From contig NC_067127.1 in assembly GCF_021347895.1 (NCBI RefSeq), positions 13,178,984-13,242,983 on the forward strand: 64,000 nucleotides of DNA, read 5' to 3'. A program made the position numbers and the translations under genes. Positions 62,401 to 64,000 of the stretch are shown one piece after another (within the stretch, counting starts at the first letter, position 1; the number at the start of each line of letters is the position of its first letter). The DNA comes from Acanthochromis polyacanthus (lineage: Eukaryota; Chordata; Actinopteri; Pomacentridae). The notes under the pieces are model-generated. The model worked only from the letters and a program-made list of their open reading frames with translations. It made no database searches and had not been told where the DNA came from.

Positions 62401-63254
62401 ACTGTTTGTCACAGCATAACGTAGTGGAAACACAGGCGGGATGTCAGAAATCCCATGAAGGTTGGAGGATACAAATATGTTGCTGCTGGAAGAAACTGTT
62501 CTTTCTGCAACAGTAGTGCACAGTAAATGCATATATTCTTTAACAAAACGTATAATCTGCATTTTAAGAAATCAACTAAAATGCACTACAATCATTCACC
62601 AGCATGTGATAAAGATACCTTAACTGCTTTTATTATGTATAATTTATTGTTTTCATTATTTTGATCAATGAGTTTTTGGACCTATTTATCCTGAAGATAG
62701 AATTATGGGGGTAAACGCAGATTAATCAGACACATTTTGTTTTTCACCATCCATTACTCAAATTATATCACAGCACTGGTGCTTAATAGATTTCCTTTGA
62801 CAGTCACTTTAAGGAGCTAATCAAGTGTACACCAGCAAAGCAGCATCCAAGATCCTCATATCAGATGGATGACTCTACTCTCATAAATCCCATATTAACT
62901 GCAATGGTGACCCTGTTGAAAACTGCCTCTCAGACTGTAAGTCAGAGAGACAAAATTAGAACGATTCGCTTGCATGTTTGAATGCCTCTGTGGAAGTATG
63001 CTTCCATCTTAAGGCCTGCTATTAGGAATATTGGCAAGATGTTGGCTGTTTCTTACCGTCATAGCAGAAGCCGTGAAAACAGGGGCTGGAGCTGCACTCA
63101 TCCACACTGATTTCACAGCGGGGGCCCGTGAAGCCCCGGCGACAGTGACAGCGGAAACCCAAAGGAAAATGGTCCTGATCCAACTCTTCCACACACACCG
63201 CATCGTTCTCGCAGGGATTACTGGCCTCACAGGGTAAGAACTCGCAATTATGAC
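1789..63254 (-). CDS. eys: eys, eyes shut homolog (spacemaker): internal part of the gene, 20 exons
   Basis: Large secreted extracellular-matrix protein of photoreceptors. Drosophila eys opens the inter-rhabdomeral space; vertebrate EYS localises around the connecting cilium/outer segment, and human loss causes retinitis pigmentosa (RP25). Exons in transcription order, all complement: 63057-63254, 61288-61409, 57874-57995, 56758-57017, 43672-43768, 43048-43155, 41569-41714, 35107-35278, 34702-34780, 34045-34247, 30250-30374, 29551-29675, 28895-29108, 23819-24009, 23587-23678, 20172-20322, 19912-20024, 19245-19501, 11721-11897, 1789-1939. All have GT/AG borders and compatible phases (in 1, out 2). 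Domain order is about 15 complete EGF-like repeats, a half EGF, Ser/Thr/Pro linker, laminin G 1, second linker, one EGF, start of laminin G 2. Signature segments matching human EYS as I recall it include [39 protein letters not shown] and the laminin G segments. Other EGF/LamG proteins (crumbs, agrin, slit) do not fit this order. Both gene ends lie outside the window. Confidence 0.94.
5348..5400. repeat. Retroelement-end-like remnant
   Basis: ttatttgtatttatttaaca then aggtaaatctcacaaagaa resembles a dispersed fish repeat of the form 'tttatttaaccaggtaagtctcattgaga'. It is too short and diverged for family assignment. Confidence 0.35.
7258..7330. repeat. CT-rich polypyrimidine tract
   Basis: About 70 bases of almost pure C/T with interrupted (CT)n blocks, the longest at 7297-7310. 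Such tracts are length-variable and can form triplex DNA. Confidence 0.85.
8221..8259. repeat. (GAAT)n / (GAGT)n microsatellite
   Basis: Three gagt-type units grade into about seven tgaa/gaat units. Simple repeat; the open frame through it (repeated HSFI residues) is an artefact. Confidence 0.9.
10285..10325. repeat. LINE 3'-end-like remnant
   Basis: gatagactttattcatctca followed by caaaggggaaattta resembles the terminal motif of fish LINEs ('gactttattgatcccacaaggggaaattca'), also seen in variant form at 20810-20835 on the same strand. It is a short relic with no coding part. Confidence 0.5.
11721..11897 (-). CDS. eys: eys exon w19: first segment of laminin G 2
   Basis: 177 bp, phase 1 in and phase 1 out. 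The acceptor is gcttgtctctag before ataccacggt; the donor is atactctaca then gtgagtac. It encodes [20 protein letters not shown], then a loop ([15 protein letters not shown]) and [11 protein letters not shown] with GTILY, matching the human strands FPSFNGNSYLELP, VTIYLTIKT and GTILYS. The loop between the first two strands is longer than I recall for human. The 151-residue open frame over this site reads through into both introns. Confidence 0.94.
12030..12110. repeat. Interspersed fish repeat remnant (TTTATTTGTATAGC type)
   Basis: The sequence atattttatttgtatagctc followed by caaaatactcagacactttacat follows a widely dispersed teleost repeat end (tttatttatatagcgctttt...ctcaaagacactttaca). It starts with an (ATA) run. 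The full element is not recognisable. Confidence 0.55.
15294..15431. repeat. 64-bp tandem duplication, 2.2 copies
   Basis: The unit starting cattcagtgtactataagag (15294) repeats at 15358 and starts again at 15422, exactly 64 bp apart. The first two copies differ by only a few substitutions (agtatg/agcatg, caacaacag/taagaatag). It lies about 55 bp upstream of the SINE. Confidence 0.9.
15485..15750 (+). mobile_element. tRNA-derived teleost SINE
   Basis: The head has a degenerate pol III internal promoter: A box tggttagcact (15493-15503) and B box ggttcacatcc (15529-15539). It is followed by the familiar fish SINE body (gtaggtgtgaatgtgagtgtg; agccctgcgacagactgg; tggtgatctgtccacggtgt) and the end gacgggctccagccc with a short ATGGATGG-like tail at 15738-15750. 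The first dozen or so bases of the tRNA head appear to be missing. Non-autonomous, mobilised by a partner LINE. The open frames across it are artefacts. Confidence 0.87.
19245..19501 (-). CDS. eys: eys exon w18: Thr/Pro-rich linker and EGF 17
   Basis: 257 bp, phase 2 in and phase 1 out. The acceptor is caatcttccag before atatactttt; the donor is gtgagaaag then gtaggact. It encodes a linker of about 45 residues rich in Thr, Ser and Pro (starting [14 protein letters not shown], with one NTT sequon), then EGF 17: [34 protein letters not shown]-x-D-x-CxNGGTCH and CPLHFTGxFCEK match human EYS nearly residue for residue. CRNGGTC fits the O-fucose consensus. Codon TTG, not a true start, is where a naive ORF call would begin. 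Confidence 0.95.
19502..19911 (-). other. eys intron w17-w18 (410 bp)
   Basis: Short intron between the end of laminin G 1 and the linker/EGF exon. Apart from the pyrimidine-rich tract before the w18 acceptor, nothing is recognised in it. Confidence 0.85.
19912..20024 (-). CDS. eys: eys exon w17: C-terminal end of laminin G 1
   Basis: 113 bp, phase 0 in and phase 2 out. The acceptor is tttgcccctaag before agagcaaaac; the donor is accagtgcag then gtaaagtc. It encodes [20 protein letters not shown] and [12 protein letters not shown], with the conserved F-x-GCI-E-INN closing motif of a laminin G domain (human VKNFTGCIEVIEINN). NYT is a sequon. The intron to w16 is only 147 bp. An alternative AG two bases further on would break the frame, so the ctaag acceptor is preferred. 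Confidence 0.93.
20172..20322 (-). CDS. eys: eys exon w16: laminin G 1, third segment
   Basis: 151 bp, phase 2 in and phase 0 out. The acceptor is ctcctttacag before acaacgtgtg; the donor is cccaatcag then gtgagatt. It encodes [20 protein letters not shown] and [19 protein letters not shown]. RQxxxPCxAELTxxG and the xIFxGGxP strand match human EYS laminin G 1. The open frame extends upstream of the acceptor, but no EYS-like residues lie there. Confidence 0.94.
20797..21049 (-). mobile_element. 3' end of a non-LTR retrotransposon (LINE)
   Basis: The minus-strand reading frame contains [16 protein letters not shown] and [13 protein letters not shown], the characteristic C-terminal residues of many fish LINE reverse-transcriptase ORFs (the F-x-x-SFxPxAIxxxNS pattern), followed by a short 3' end (ctttattaatccccgaaggg on the + strand). 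Only the last ~90 codons are present, as expected for 5'-truncated insertions. It directly abuts a Tc1-like fragment. Family-level assignment (L2/Rex/Maui-like) is not possible by eye. Confidence 0.72.
21080..21450 (-). pseudogene. Tc1/mariner-family transposase fragment (DNA transposon relic)
   Basis: Minus-strand frames carry conserved Tc1 transposase segments: WPDES (the second catalytic Asp region), [21 protein letters not shown] and [13 protein letters not shown]. The two parts are in different reading frames, overlapping at about 21247-21281, so a frameshift sits just after the PDES motif. The DNA-binding N-terminus and the C-terminal third catalytic residue are absent, and no inverted terminal repeats were identified. 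It is a dead transposon inside an eys intron. Confidence 0.78.
23587..23678 (-). CDS. eys: eys exon w15: middle of laminin G 1
   Basis: 92 bp, phase 0 in and phase 2 out. The acceptor is gttgttccag before tatgcctttt; the donor is aatatcag then gtatgttc. It encodes [20 protein letters not shown] followed by [10 protein letters not shown], aligning with the human strand pair YHFYCPG ... TTVRVDNGQKYTLLIR. It is separated from w14 by an intron of only 140 bp. The two adjacent cysteines (one conserved in human as FYC) are worth noting in a laminin G fold. Confidence 0.93.
23819..24009 (-). CDS. eys: eys exon w14: N-terminal half of laminin G 1
   Basis: 191 bp, phase 1 in and phase 0 out. The acceptor is tttttttctag before attcaagct; the donor is atcttgcag then gtagccaa. 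It encodes [38 protein letters not shown] and the [13 protein letters not shown] beta strands, matching the human EYS segment beginning RYYGDSYLEF and its GLLLYV and FFIQLFIENGTL strands. NNIT is an N-glycosylation sequon. Laminin G domains of this class bind glycans such as those on alpha-dystroglycan; that role is inferred here. Confidence 0.94.
24010..28894 (-). other. eys intron w13-w14 (4.9 kb)
   Basis: Intron at the place where mammalian EYS has a large Ser/Thr-rich coding exon. I searched the minus strand for a long low-complexity open frame with compatible phase and found none; the longest frames are 98 codons (25046-25342) and 74 codons (27261-27485), and neither fits. Short A/T runs occur at 27981-28010. 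Confidence 0.75.
28895..29108 (-). CDS. eys: eys exon w13: end of EGF 15, half EGF 16, Ser/Thr/Pro linker
   Basis: 214 bp, phase 0 in and phase 1 out. The acceptor is acgtacacag before gggaggaact; the donor is gatccacag then gtacggac. It encodes [31 protein letters not shown], then a linker of about 40 residues from LPPVTDSVP to EPTAGRST with roughly half Ser, Thr or Pro and one NIT sequon. EGF 16 stops after four cysteines. The SCLPP junction lines up with CLTPIFQ in human EYS, where a Ser/Thr-rich region of several hundred residues begins; here the chain passes straight to laminin G 1 in w14. Confidence 0.91.
29109..29550 (-). other. eys intron w12-w13 (442 bp)
   Basis: Short A+T-rich intron. 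Only splice signals are recognised, plus a purine-rich patch near 29498-29546 next to the w12 donor. Confidence 0.85.
29551..29675 (-). CDS. eys: eys exon w12: end of EGF 14 and most of EGF 15
   Basis: 125 bp, phase 1 in and phase 0 out. The acceptor is ttcctggcag before gttggacagg; the donor is ggatttgtg then gtgaggct. It encodes GWTGLHCE, then [20 protein letters not shown] and [15 protein letters not shown] 15 has a shortened Cys2-Cys3 spacing (CNQGIC), as in the last N-terminal human EYS repeat (CVHELC). The longer open frame around it includes intron on both sides; its first Met is not a start. Confidence 0.94.
29676..30249 (-). other. eys intron w11-w12 (574 bp)
   Basis: Short intron; nothing recognised beyond splice signals. 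An open frame running into it from w12 (to 29733) has no EGF character. Confidence 0.85.
30250..30374 (-). CDS. eys: eys exon w11: end of EGF 13 and most of EGF 14
   Basis: 125 bp, phase 2 in and phase 1 out. The acceptor is tgttttcttag before ctgtccacc; the donor is aggtcag then gtgagtca. It encodes [12 protein letters not shown], then [17 protein letters not shown] to CHCRSG. EGF 14 carries an extra cysteine directly after Cys1 (ECCSAPC), giving seven cysteines in the domain once joined to w12. CCSAPC still satisfies the O-glucose consensus C-x-S-x-A/P-C. Confidence 0.95.
30375..34044 (-). other. eys intron w10-w11 (3.7 kb)
   Basis: Intron splitting EGF 13 just before Cys4. It contains a degraded Tc1-like fragment on the + strand (31078-31300), T and A homopolymers (30507-30520, 30900-30914), and a comparatively complex, CpG-containing stretch at 32330-32740 noted as a possible conserved non-coding element. 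Confidence 0.8.
31078..31300 (+). pseudogene. Degraded Tc1-like transposase fragment
   Basis: On the + strand, a frame with [20 protein letters not shown] resembles the third catalytic block of Tc1 transposases (FQQDNDPKHTS-like). After a frameshift comes [19 protein letters not shown], resembling the W-P-x-QSPDLNPIEHLW block. The second catalytic Asp of that block appears changed. The orientation is opposite to eys. Only the C-terminal third survives; terminal repeats were not seen. Confidence 0.66.
34045..34247 (-). CDS. eys: eys exon w10: EGF 12 and first part of EGF 13
   Basis: 203 bp, phase 0 in and phase 2 out. The acceptor is ctcatttgcag before gactgtgctt; the donor is tttacatgcag then gtgagtcc. 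It encodes [20 protein letters not shown] to KTCE (EGF 12), then [17 protein letters not shown] and [16 protein letters not shown] of EGF 13. The extended Cys1-Cys2 loop with its NVS sequon corresponds to the human repeat with a long first loop (ELNSVICLNGG). CLNGASC and CFNGATC are O-fucose consensus sites, and NFT is a second sequon. Confidence 0.95.
34248..34701 (-). other. eys intron w9-w10 (454 bp)
   Basis: Short A+T-rich intron; nothing recognised beyond splice signals. Confidence 0.85.
34702..34780 (-). CDS. eys: eys exon w9: second half of EGF 11
   Basis: 79 bp, phase 2 in and phase 0 out; the shortest exon in the window and too small for an ORF scan. The acceptor is gctctctcag before ttgtaacgat; the donor is aacattgat then gtgagttg. 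The product is [19 protein letters not shown] followed by [11 protein letters not shown] 11 has only two residues between Cys2 and the Gly before Cys3, as in the human CLHGRC repeat. The 3' end joins w10 at DDC, restoring the NIDDC start of EGF 12. Confidence 0.92.
34781..35106 (-). other. eys intron w8-w9 (326 bp)
   Basis: Short intron inside EGF 11; nothing recognised beyond splice signals. Confidence 0.85.
35107..35278 (-). CDS. eys: eys exon w8: end of EGF 9, EGF 10, first half of EGF 11
   Basis: 172 bp, phase 1 in and phase 2 out. The acceptor is catctcttag before ggccacggtg; the donor is catgggag then gtacagat. It encodes GPRCE (EGF 9 end), [16 protein letters not shown] to GLHCE (EGF 10 complete) and [13 protein letters not shown] (EGF 11 start). 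HCETNxDEC-S-PCLHG matches human EYS closely. CASNPC and CMSAPC fit the O-glucose consensus. The open frame listed across this stretch from another phase is a shadow. Confidence 0.94.
36960..37300. repeat. Possible MITE / Tc1-like terminal remnant
   Basis: The stretch cccctgtcaaaggttttgag ... ttctcattcatttgaatg resembles terminal sequences of fish Tc1-like elements, and 37210-37290 (attccattcacctctattat) resembles interspersed fish repeats I have seen. No matching inverted end was found nearby, so it would be a solo or truncated copy. The assignment is tentative. Confidence 0.38.
41158..41189. repeat. CA-rich imperfect microsatellite
   Basis: (CA)n interrupted by a gtatatag core. Confidence 0.85.
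41569..41714 (-). CDS. eys: eys exon w7: second half of EGF 8 and most of EGF 9
   Basis: 146 bp, phase 2 in and phase 1 out. The acceptor is tatcttccttag before gttccactgc; the donor is ggatactcag then gtagttct. The product is [16 protein letters not shown] closing EGF 8, then [17 protein letters not shown] and CVCRPGYSG of EGF 9, which ends in the next exon after the shared glycine codon. LDVN-C-x-x-SPCL matches the corresponding human EYS repeat. The open frame continues upstream and downstream without the EGF pattern, which is intron. Confidence 0.95.
41715..43047 (-). other. eys intron w6-w7 (1.3 kb)
   Basis: Intron just before Cys4 of EGF 8. The part from 42420 to 42790 is more G+C-rich than its surroundings, but no gene or repeat was recognised there. 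Confidence 0.8.
43048..43155 (-). CDS. eys: eys exon w6: second half of EGF 7 and first half of EGF 8
   Basis: 108 bp, phase 2 in and phase 2 out. The acceptor is cttttccag before ctgtgattg; the donor is gtgaacaa then gtaagtat, close to consensus. It encodes [19 protein letters not shown], then [16 protein letters not shown]. The exon runs from just before Cys4 of one EGF to just before Cys4 of the next, so it is a whole EGF-length unit out of register with the domain. CASSPC fits the O-glucose consensus. It lies 516 bp downstream of w5 on the transcript. Confidence 0.94.
43156..43671 (-). other. eys intron w5-w6 (516 bp)
   Basis: Short intron whose 5' end is the 21-A homopolymer after the w5 donor (T run 43649-43669 on the + strand). 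Nothing else was recognised. Confidence 0.85.
43649..43669. repeat. T21 homopolymer adjoining the w5 splice donor
   Basis: 21 consecutive T on the + strand. On the eys strand this is A21 directly after the GT of the w5 donor. Confidence 0.9.
43672..43768 (-). CDS. eys: eys exon w5: end of EGF 6 and first half of EGF 7
   Basis: 97 bp, phase 1 in and phase 2 out. The acceptor is tatctttcag before gatttgaagg. It encodes [18 protein letters not shown] followed by [19 protein letters not shown] is an O-glucose consensus and CQNQGSC an O-fucose consensus. The donor is unusual: agttacag is followed by GT and then an uninterrupted run of 21 A (T run 43649-43669 on the + strand), so the usual G at donor position +5 is A. 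The frame remains open into the homopolymer, which is intron because the next exon supplies the codon before Cys4. Confidence 0.93.
44001..44046. repeat. GT-rich imperfect microsatellite
   Basis: Interrupted (GT)n tract: gtgtgtgtctgtgtgtgcga and similar. Confidence 0.8.
46979..46998. repeat. (CA)n microsatellite
   Basis: About ten CA units without interruption. Confidence 0.9.
53433..53465. repeat. (ATT)n microsatellite
   Basis: Around ten ATT units with a single ACT interruption. Confidence 0.9.
56369..56401. repeat. (AT)n microsatellite
   Basis: AT dinucleotide run with one GT interruption, 370 bp from the w4 donor. Confidence 0.9.
56758..57017 (-). CDS. eys: eys exon w4: end of EGF 4, EGF 5, first half of EGF 6
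   Basis: 260 bp, phase 2 in and phase 1 out; the largest exon in the window. The acceptor is gcgtccaag before gtgtttgtgc; the donor is cccagctg then gtgagtga. It encodes [13 protein letters not shown] (end of EGF 4), the complete EGF 5 [16 protein letters not shown] to GPLCN, and [16 protein letters not shown] to CRCPAG of EGF 6. LHNPC and NNSTC-like residues match human EYS. NST and NGT are N-glycosylation sequons, and CDSGPC and CLHNSTC fit O-glucose and O-fucose consensus sites. It is followed on the transcript by the longest intron here, 13 kb. Confidence 0.95.
57018..57873 (-). other. eys intron w3-w4 (856 bp)
   Basis: Intron just before Cys4 of EGF 4. It contains a purine-rich, GACA/GAGA-like tract at 57441-57473. 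The open frames crossing it overlap each other and match nothing. Confidence 0.82.
57441..57473. repeat. GACA/GA-rich purine tract
   Basis: Short imperfect (GACA) and (GA) repeat. Confidence 0.75.
57874..57995 (-). CDS. eys: eys exon w3: second half of EGF 3 and first half of EGF 4
   Basis: 122 bp, phase 0 in and phase 2 out. The acceptor is tgtattgcag before agttatgag; the donor is agctacaa then gtaggtgt. It encodes [16 protein letters not shown], closing EGF 3, then [20 protein letters not shown], opening EGF 4. CLSQPC is an O-glucose consensus, CKNNATC an O-fucose consensus (C-x4-S/T-C), and NNAT an N-glycosylation sequon. The longer overlapping open frame in another phase (57785-58006) is a shadow: it lacks the EGF cysteine spacing. 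Confidence 0.94.
58581..58685. repeat. ~52-bp tandem duplication, near-identical
   Basis: The unit starts gctggtactactttacatta at 58581 and repeats from 58633. The copies are identical except for one extra T in the T run of the second copy. It is followed at once by gctgctaatc and a TTTC microsatellite. The near-identity suggests a recent event. Confidence 0.93.
58697..58726. repeat. (TTTC)n microsatellite
   Basis: A T run leading into five ctt/tttc units, immediately after the 52-bp tandem duplication. Confidence 0.85.
59880..60015 (-). mobile_element. Probable tRNA-derived SINE remnant
   Basis: Read on the minus strand it begins ggcagcccaataactgagta, continues to a B-box-like agttcgatttc, and ends in a segment (ctttgctgcatgtcatttcc) that I recognise as the body of a widespread fish tRNA-derived repeat (gcagggaaatgacatgcagc on the + strand). 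The tRNA-like part is too diverged to fold as a functional tRNA, so I do not call a tRNA gene. Boundaries are approximate. Confidence 0.62.
61288..61409 (-). CDS. eys: eys exon w2: second half of EGF 2 and first half of EGF 3
   Basis: 122 bp, phase 1 in and phase 0 out. The acceptor is ttctttcag before ttgtagatgg; the donor is cttcatctg then gtaagtag. The product [19 protein letters not shown] completes EGF 2, and [17 protein letters not shown] plus KDLHL starts EGF 3. EQDIDDC and CKDLHL match the same place in human EYS. Both flanking introns interrupt EGF domains rather than the joins between them. An open frame continues past the donor, but only into intron. Confidence 0.95.
61410..63056 (-). 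other. eys intron w1-w2 (1.6 kb)
   Basis: Intron inside EGF 2, interrupting the Cys3-Cys4 loop. No repeat or gene was recognised. Confidence 0.82.
63057..63254 (-). CDS. eys: eys exon w1: EGF 1 and first half of EGF 2
   Basis: 198 bp, phase 1 in and phase 1 out. The acceptor reads cactccag before gtcataattg; the donor is tatgacg then gtaaga. It encodes [15 protein letters not shown] and the rest of a complete EGF ending GPRCE, then [17 protein letters not shown], the first half of a calcium-binding-type EGF. The long loop with the motif FPLGF between Cys3 and Cys4 of EGF 1 is distinctive of EYS. CSSSPC fits the protein O-glucosyltransferase consensus C-x-S-x-P-C. This is the most 5' exon in the window; 746 bp of upstream intron follow to the edge. 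Confidence 0.95.
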
Positions 63255-64000
63255 CTGGAGTGAGGCAAAGAAACACACGTAGAAAGACCTCTGAGCAAAC
63301 AAGAAACTCTGCAGAAATACAATACGTAGAGCTGTAGGCCGGAGAATATTAAATATTAATCCCCTATTGTATATTTCCCTGAACGTGTCATTGTGGTAGA
63401 TTGCAGATTGAAAGACAGATGAGAAGTGTATCAGTAGGAGGTGATGCATTGTGTTTCTTAATTAGTAAACCTTTTGAATAATTTCTGGCAAATGTTTGAT
63501 CTTTCTCCGTGCAGCACTTTCCTTTTAAAGTCTATGACTGAACAAAGCGATTAACAAAAATAAATAAATAAATAAATATCTGTAACCGCATATTATCCAC
63601 ACATATATAAAAGCTTTTCATTTCAGTGGCTGAACACTGGAAATGTAATTACAGTACCTTAAATATAATAAAGAATAAAAGACACTTTTGTGCTTGCTAC
63701 AAAAACAATTACTAAAATGAATAGTCTCAGTACATGCAATCACACACCATGCTGATTAAAAGTAAAGGTAAAAGCACACCTGTGGCTGCCAAGCACTCAG
63801 TTTCATTACTACGGTGCAACTGAATATTATGGTTTGCACTCCTTTTTTTGTGTCATTTAACTGTCACTTTTTTGTTTTAGAAAAGTGCTGGAACTATCCA
63901 GACAAATTAAAGTGTCAAACATCATTACAGGCAGGCCATGCATGAAGCAACCATCTGCTGAAACGTGAAAAGGACGAAGAAAGCAAGCGCGTATAAATTA
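63255..64000 (-). other. Intron upstream of eys w1 (partial)
   Basis: Intron sequence running off the window. It has an AAAT microsatellite (63556-63579); no exon was recognised. The preceding eys exon must lie beyond 64000 and end in phase 1. Confidence 0.8.
63556..63579. repeat. (AAAT)n microsatellite
   Basis: About five to six AAAT units in the intron upstream of w1. Confidence 0.85.

Noticed and set aside
1..64000. CRISPR array, operon, phage or other novel multigene system
   Set aside because: The window is the inside of a single vertebrate gene; repeats present are short microsatellites, two tandem duplications and ordinary transposon relics.

Overview
This window is vertebrate nuclear DNA, almost certainly from a teleost fish. 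It is A+T-rich, intron-dominated and full of microsatellites. It carries a tRNA-derived SINE with the 'ctccagccccccgcaaccc ... atggatggatg' end common in percomorph genomes, plus a LINE 3' end and Tc1-like transposase relics. There are no operons, CRISPR arrays or bacterial features. The species cannot be read from the sequence.

One protein-coding gene runs through the whole window on the minus strand: the middle of eys (eyes shut homolog / spacemaker), a large secreted photoreceptor matrix protein of EGF-like and laminin G domains. I resolved 20 coding exons, numbered here w1 (5', 63057-63254) to w20 (3', 1789-1939). All 20 have AG acceptors and GT donors, and all 19 exon-exon junctions agree in reading phase. 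Together they give 3103 nt of CDS, about 1034 residues. The signal peptide and first EGF repeats lie beyond 64000. The rest of laminin G 2 and the later laminin G/EGF domains lie below position 1.

Layout in transcription order (high to low coordinates): w1-w4 (63.2-56.8 kb) encode EGF 1 to the first half of EGF 6. A 13-kb intron follows. w5-w7 (43.8-41.6 kb) and w8-w10 (35.3-34.0 kb) continue the EGF chain. w11-w13 (30.4-28.9 kb) end it with a half EGF and a short Ser/Thr/Pro-rich linker. w14-w17 (24.0-19.9 kb) encode laminin G 1. w18 (19.5-19.2 kb) encodes a second Thr/Pro-rich linker and another EGF. w19 (11.9-11.7 kb) and w20 (1.9-1.8 kb) encode the first half of laminin G 2. EGF numbers are counted within this window only.

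The rest is intron: a SINE at 15.5 kb, a second probable tRNA-derived SINE at 59.9 kb, a LINE 3' end abutting a Tc1-like fragment at 20.8-21.45 kb, another Tc1-like relic at 31.1 kb, small tandem duplications and simple repeats. I found no nested gene and no sign of a novel system. The points most worth a second look are inside eys: the very short linker where human EYS has several hundred residues, an odd-cysteine EGF, the pattern of O-glucose/O-fucose consensus sites, and a splice donor fused to a 21-A homopolymer. Comparisons with human EYS are from memory of that protein, not from a database search.
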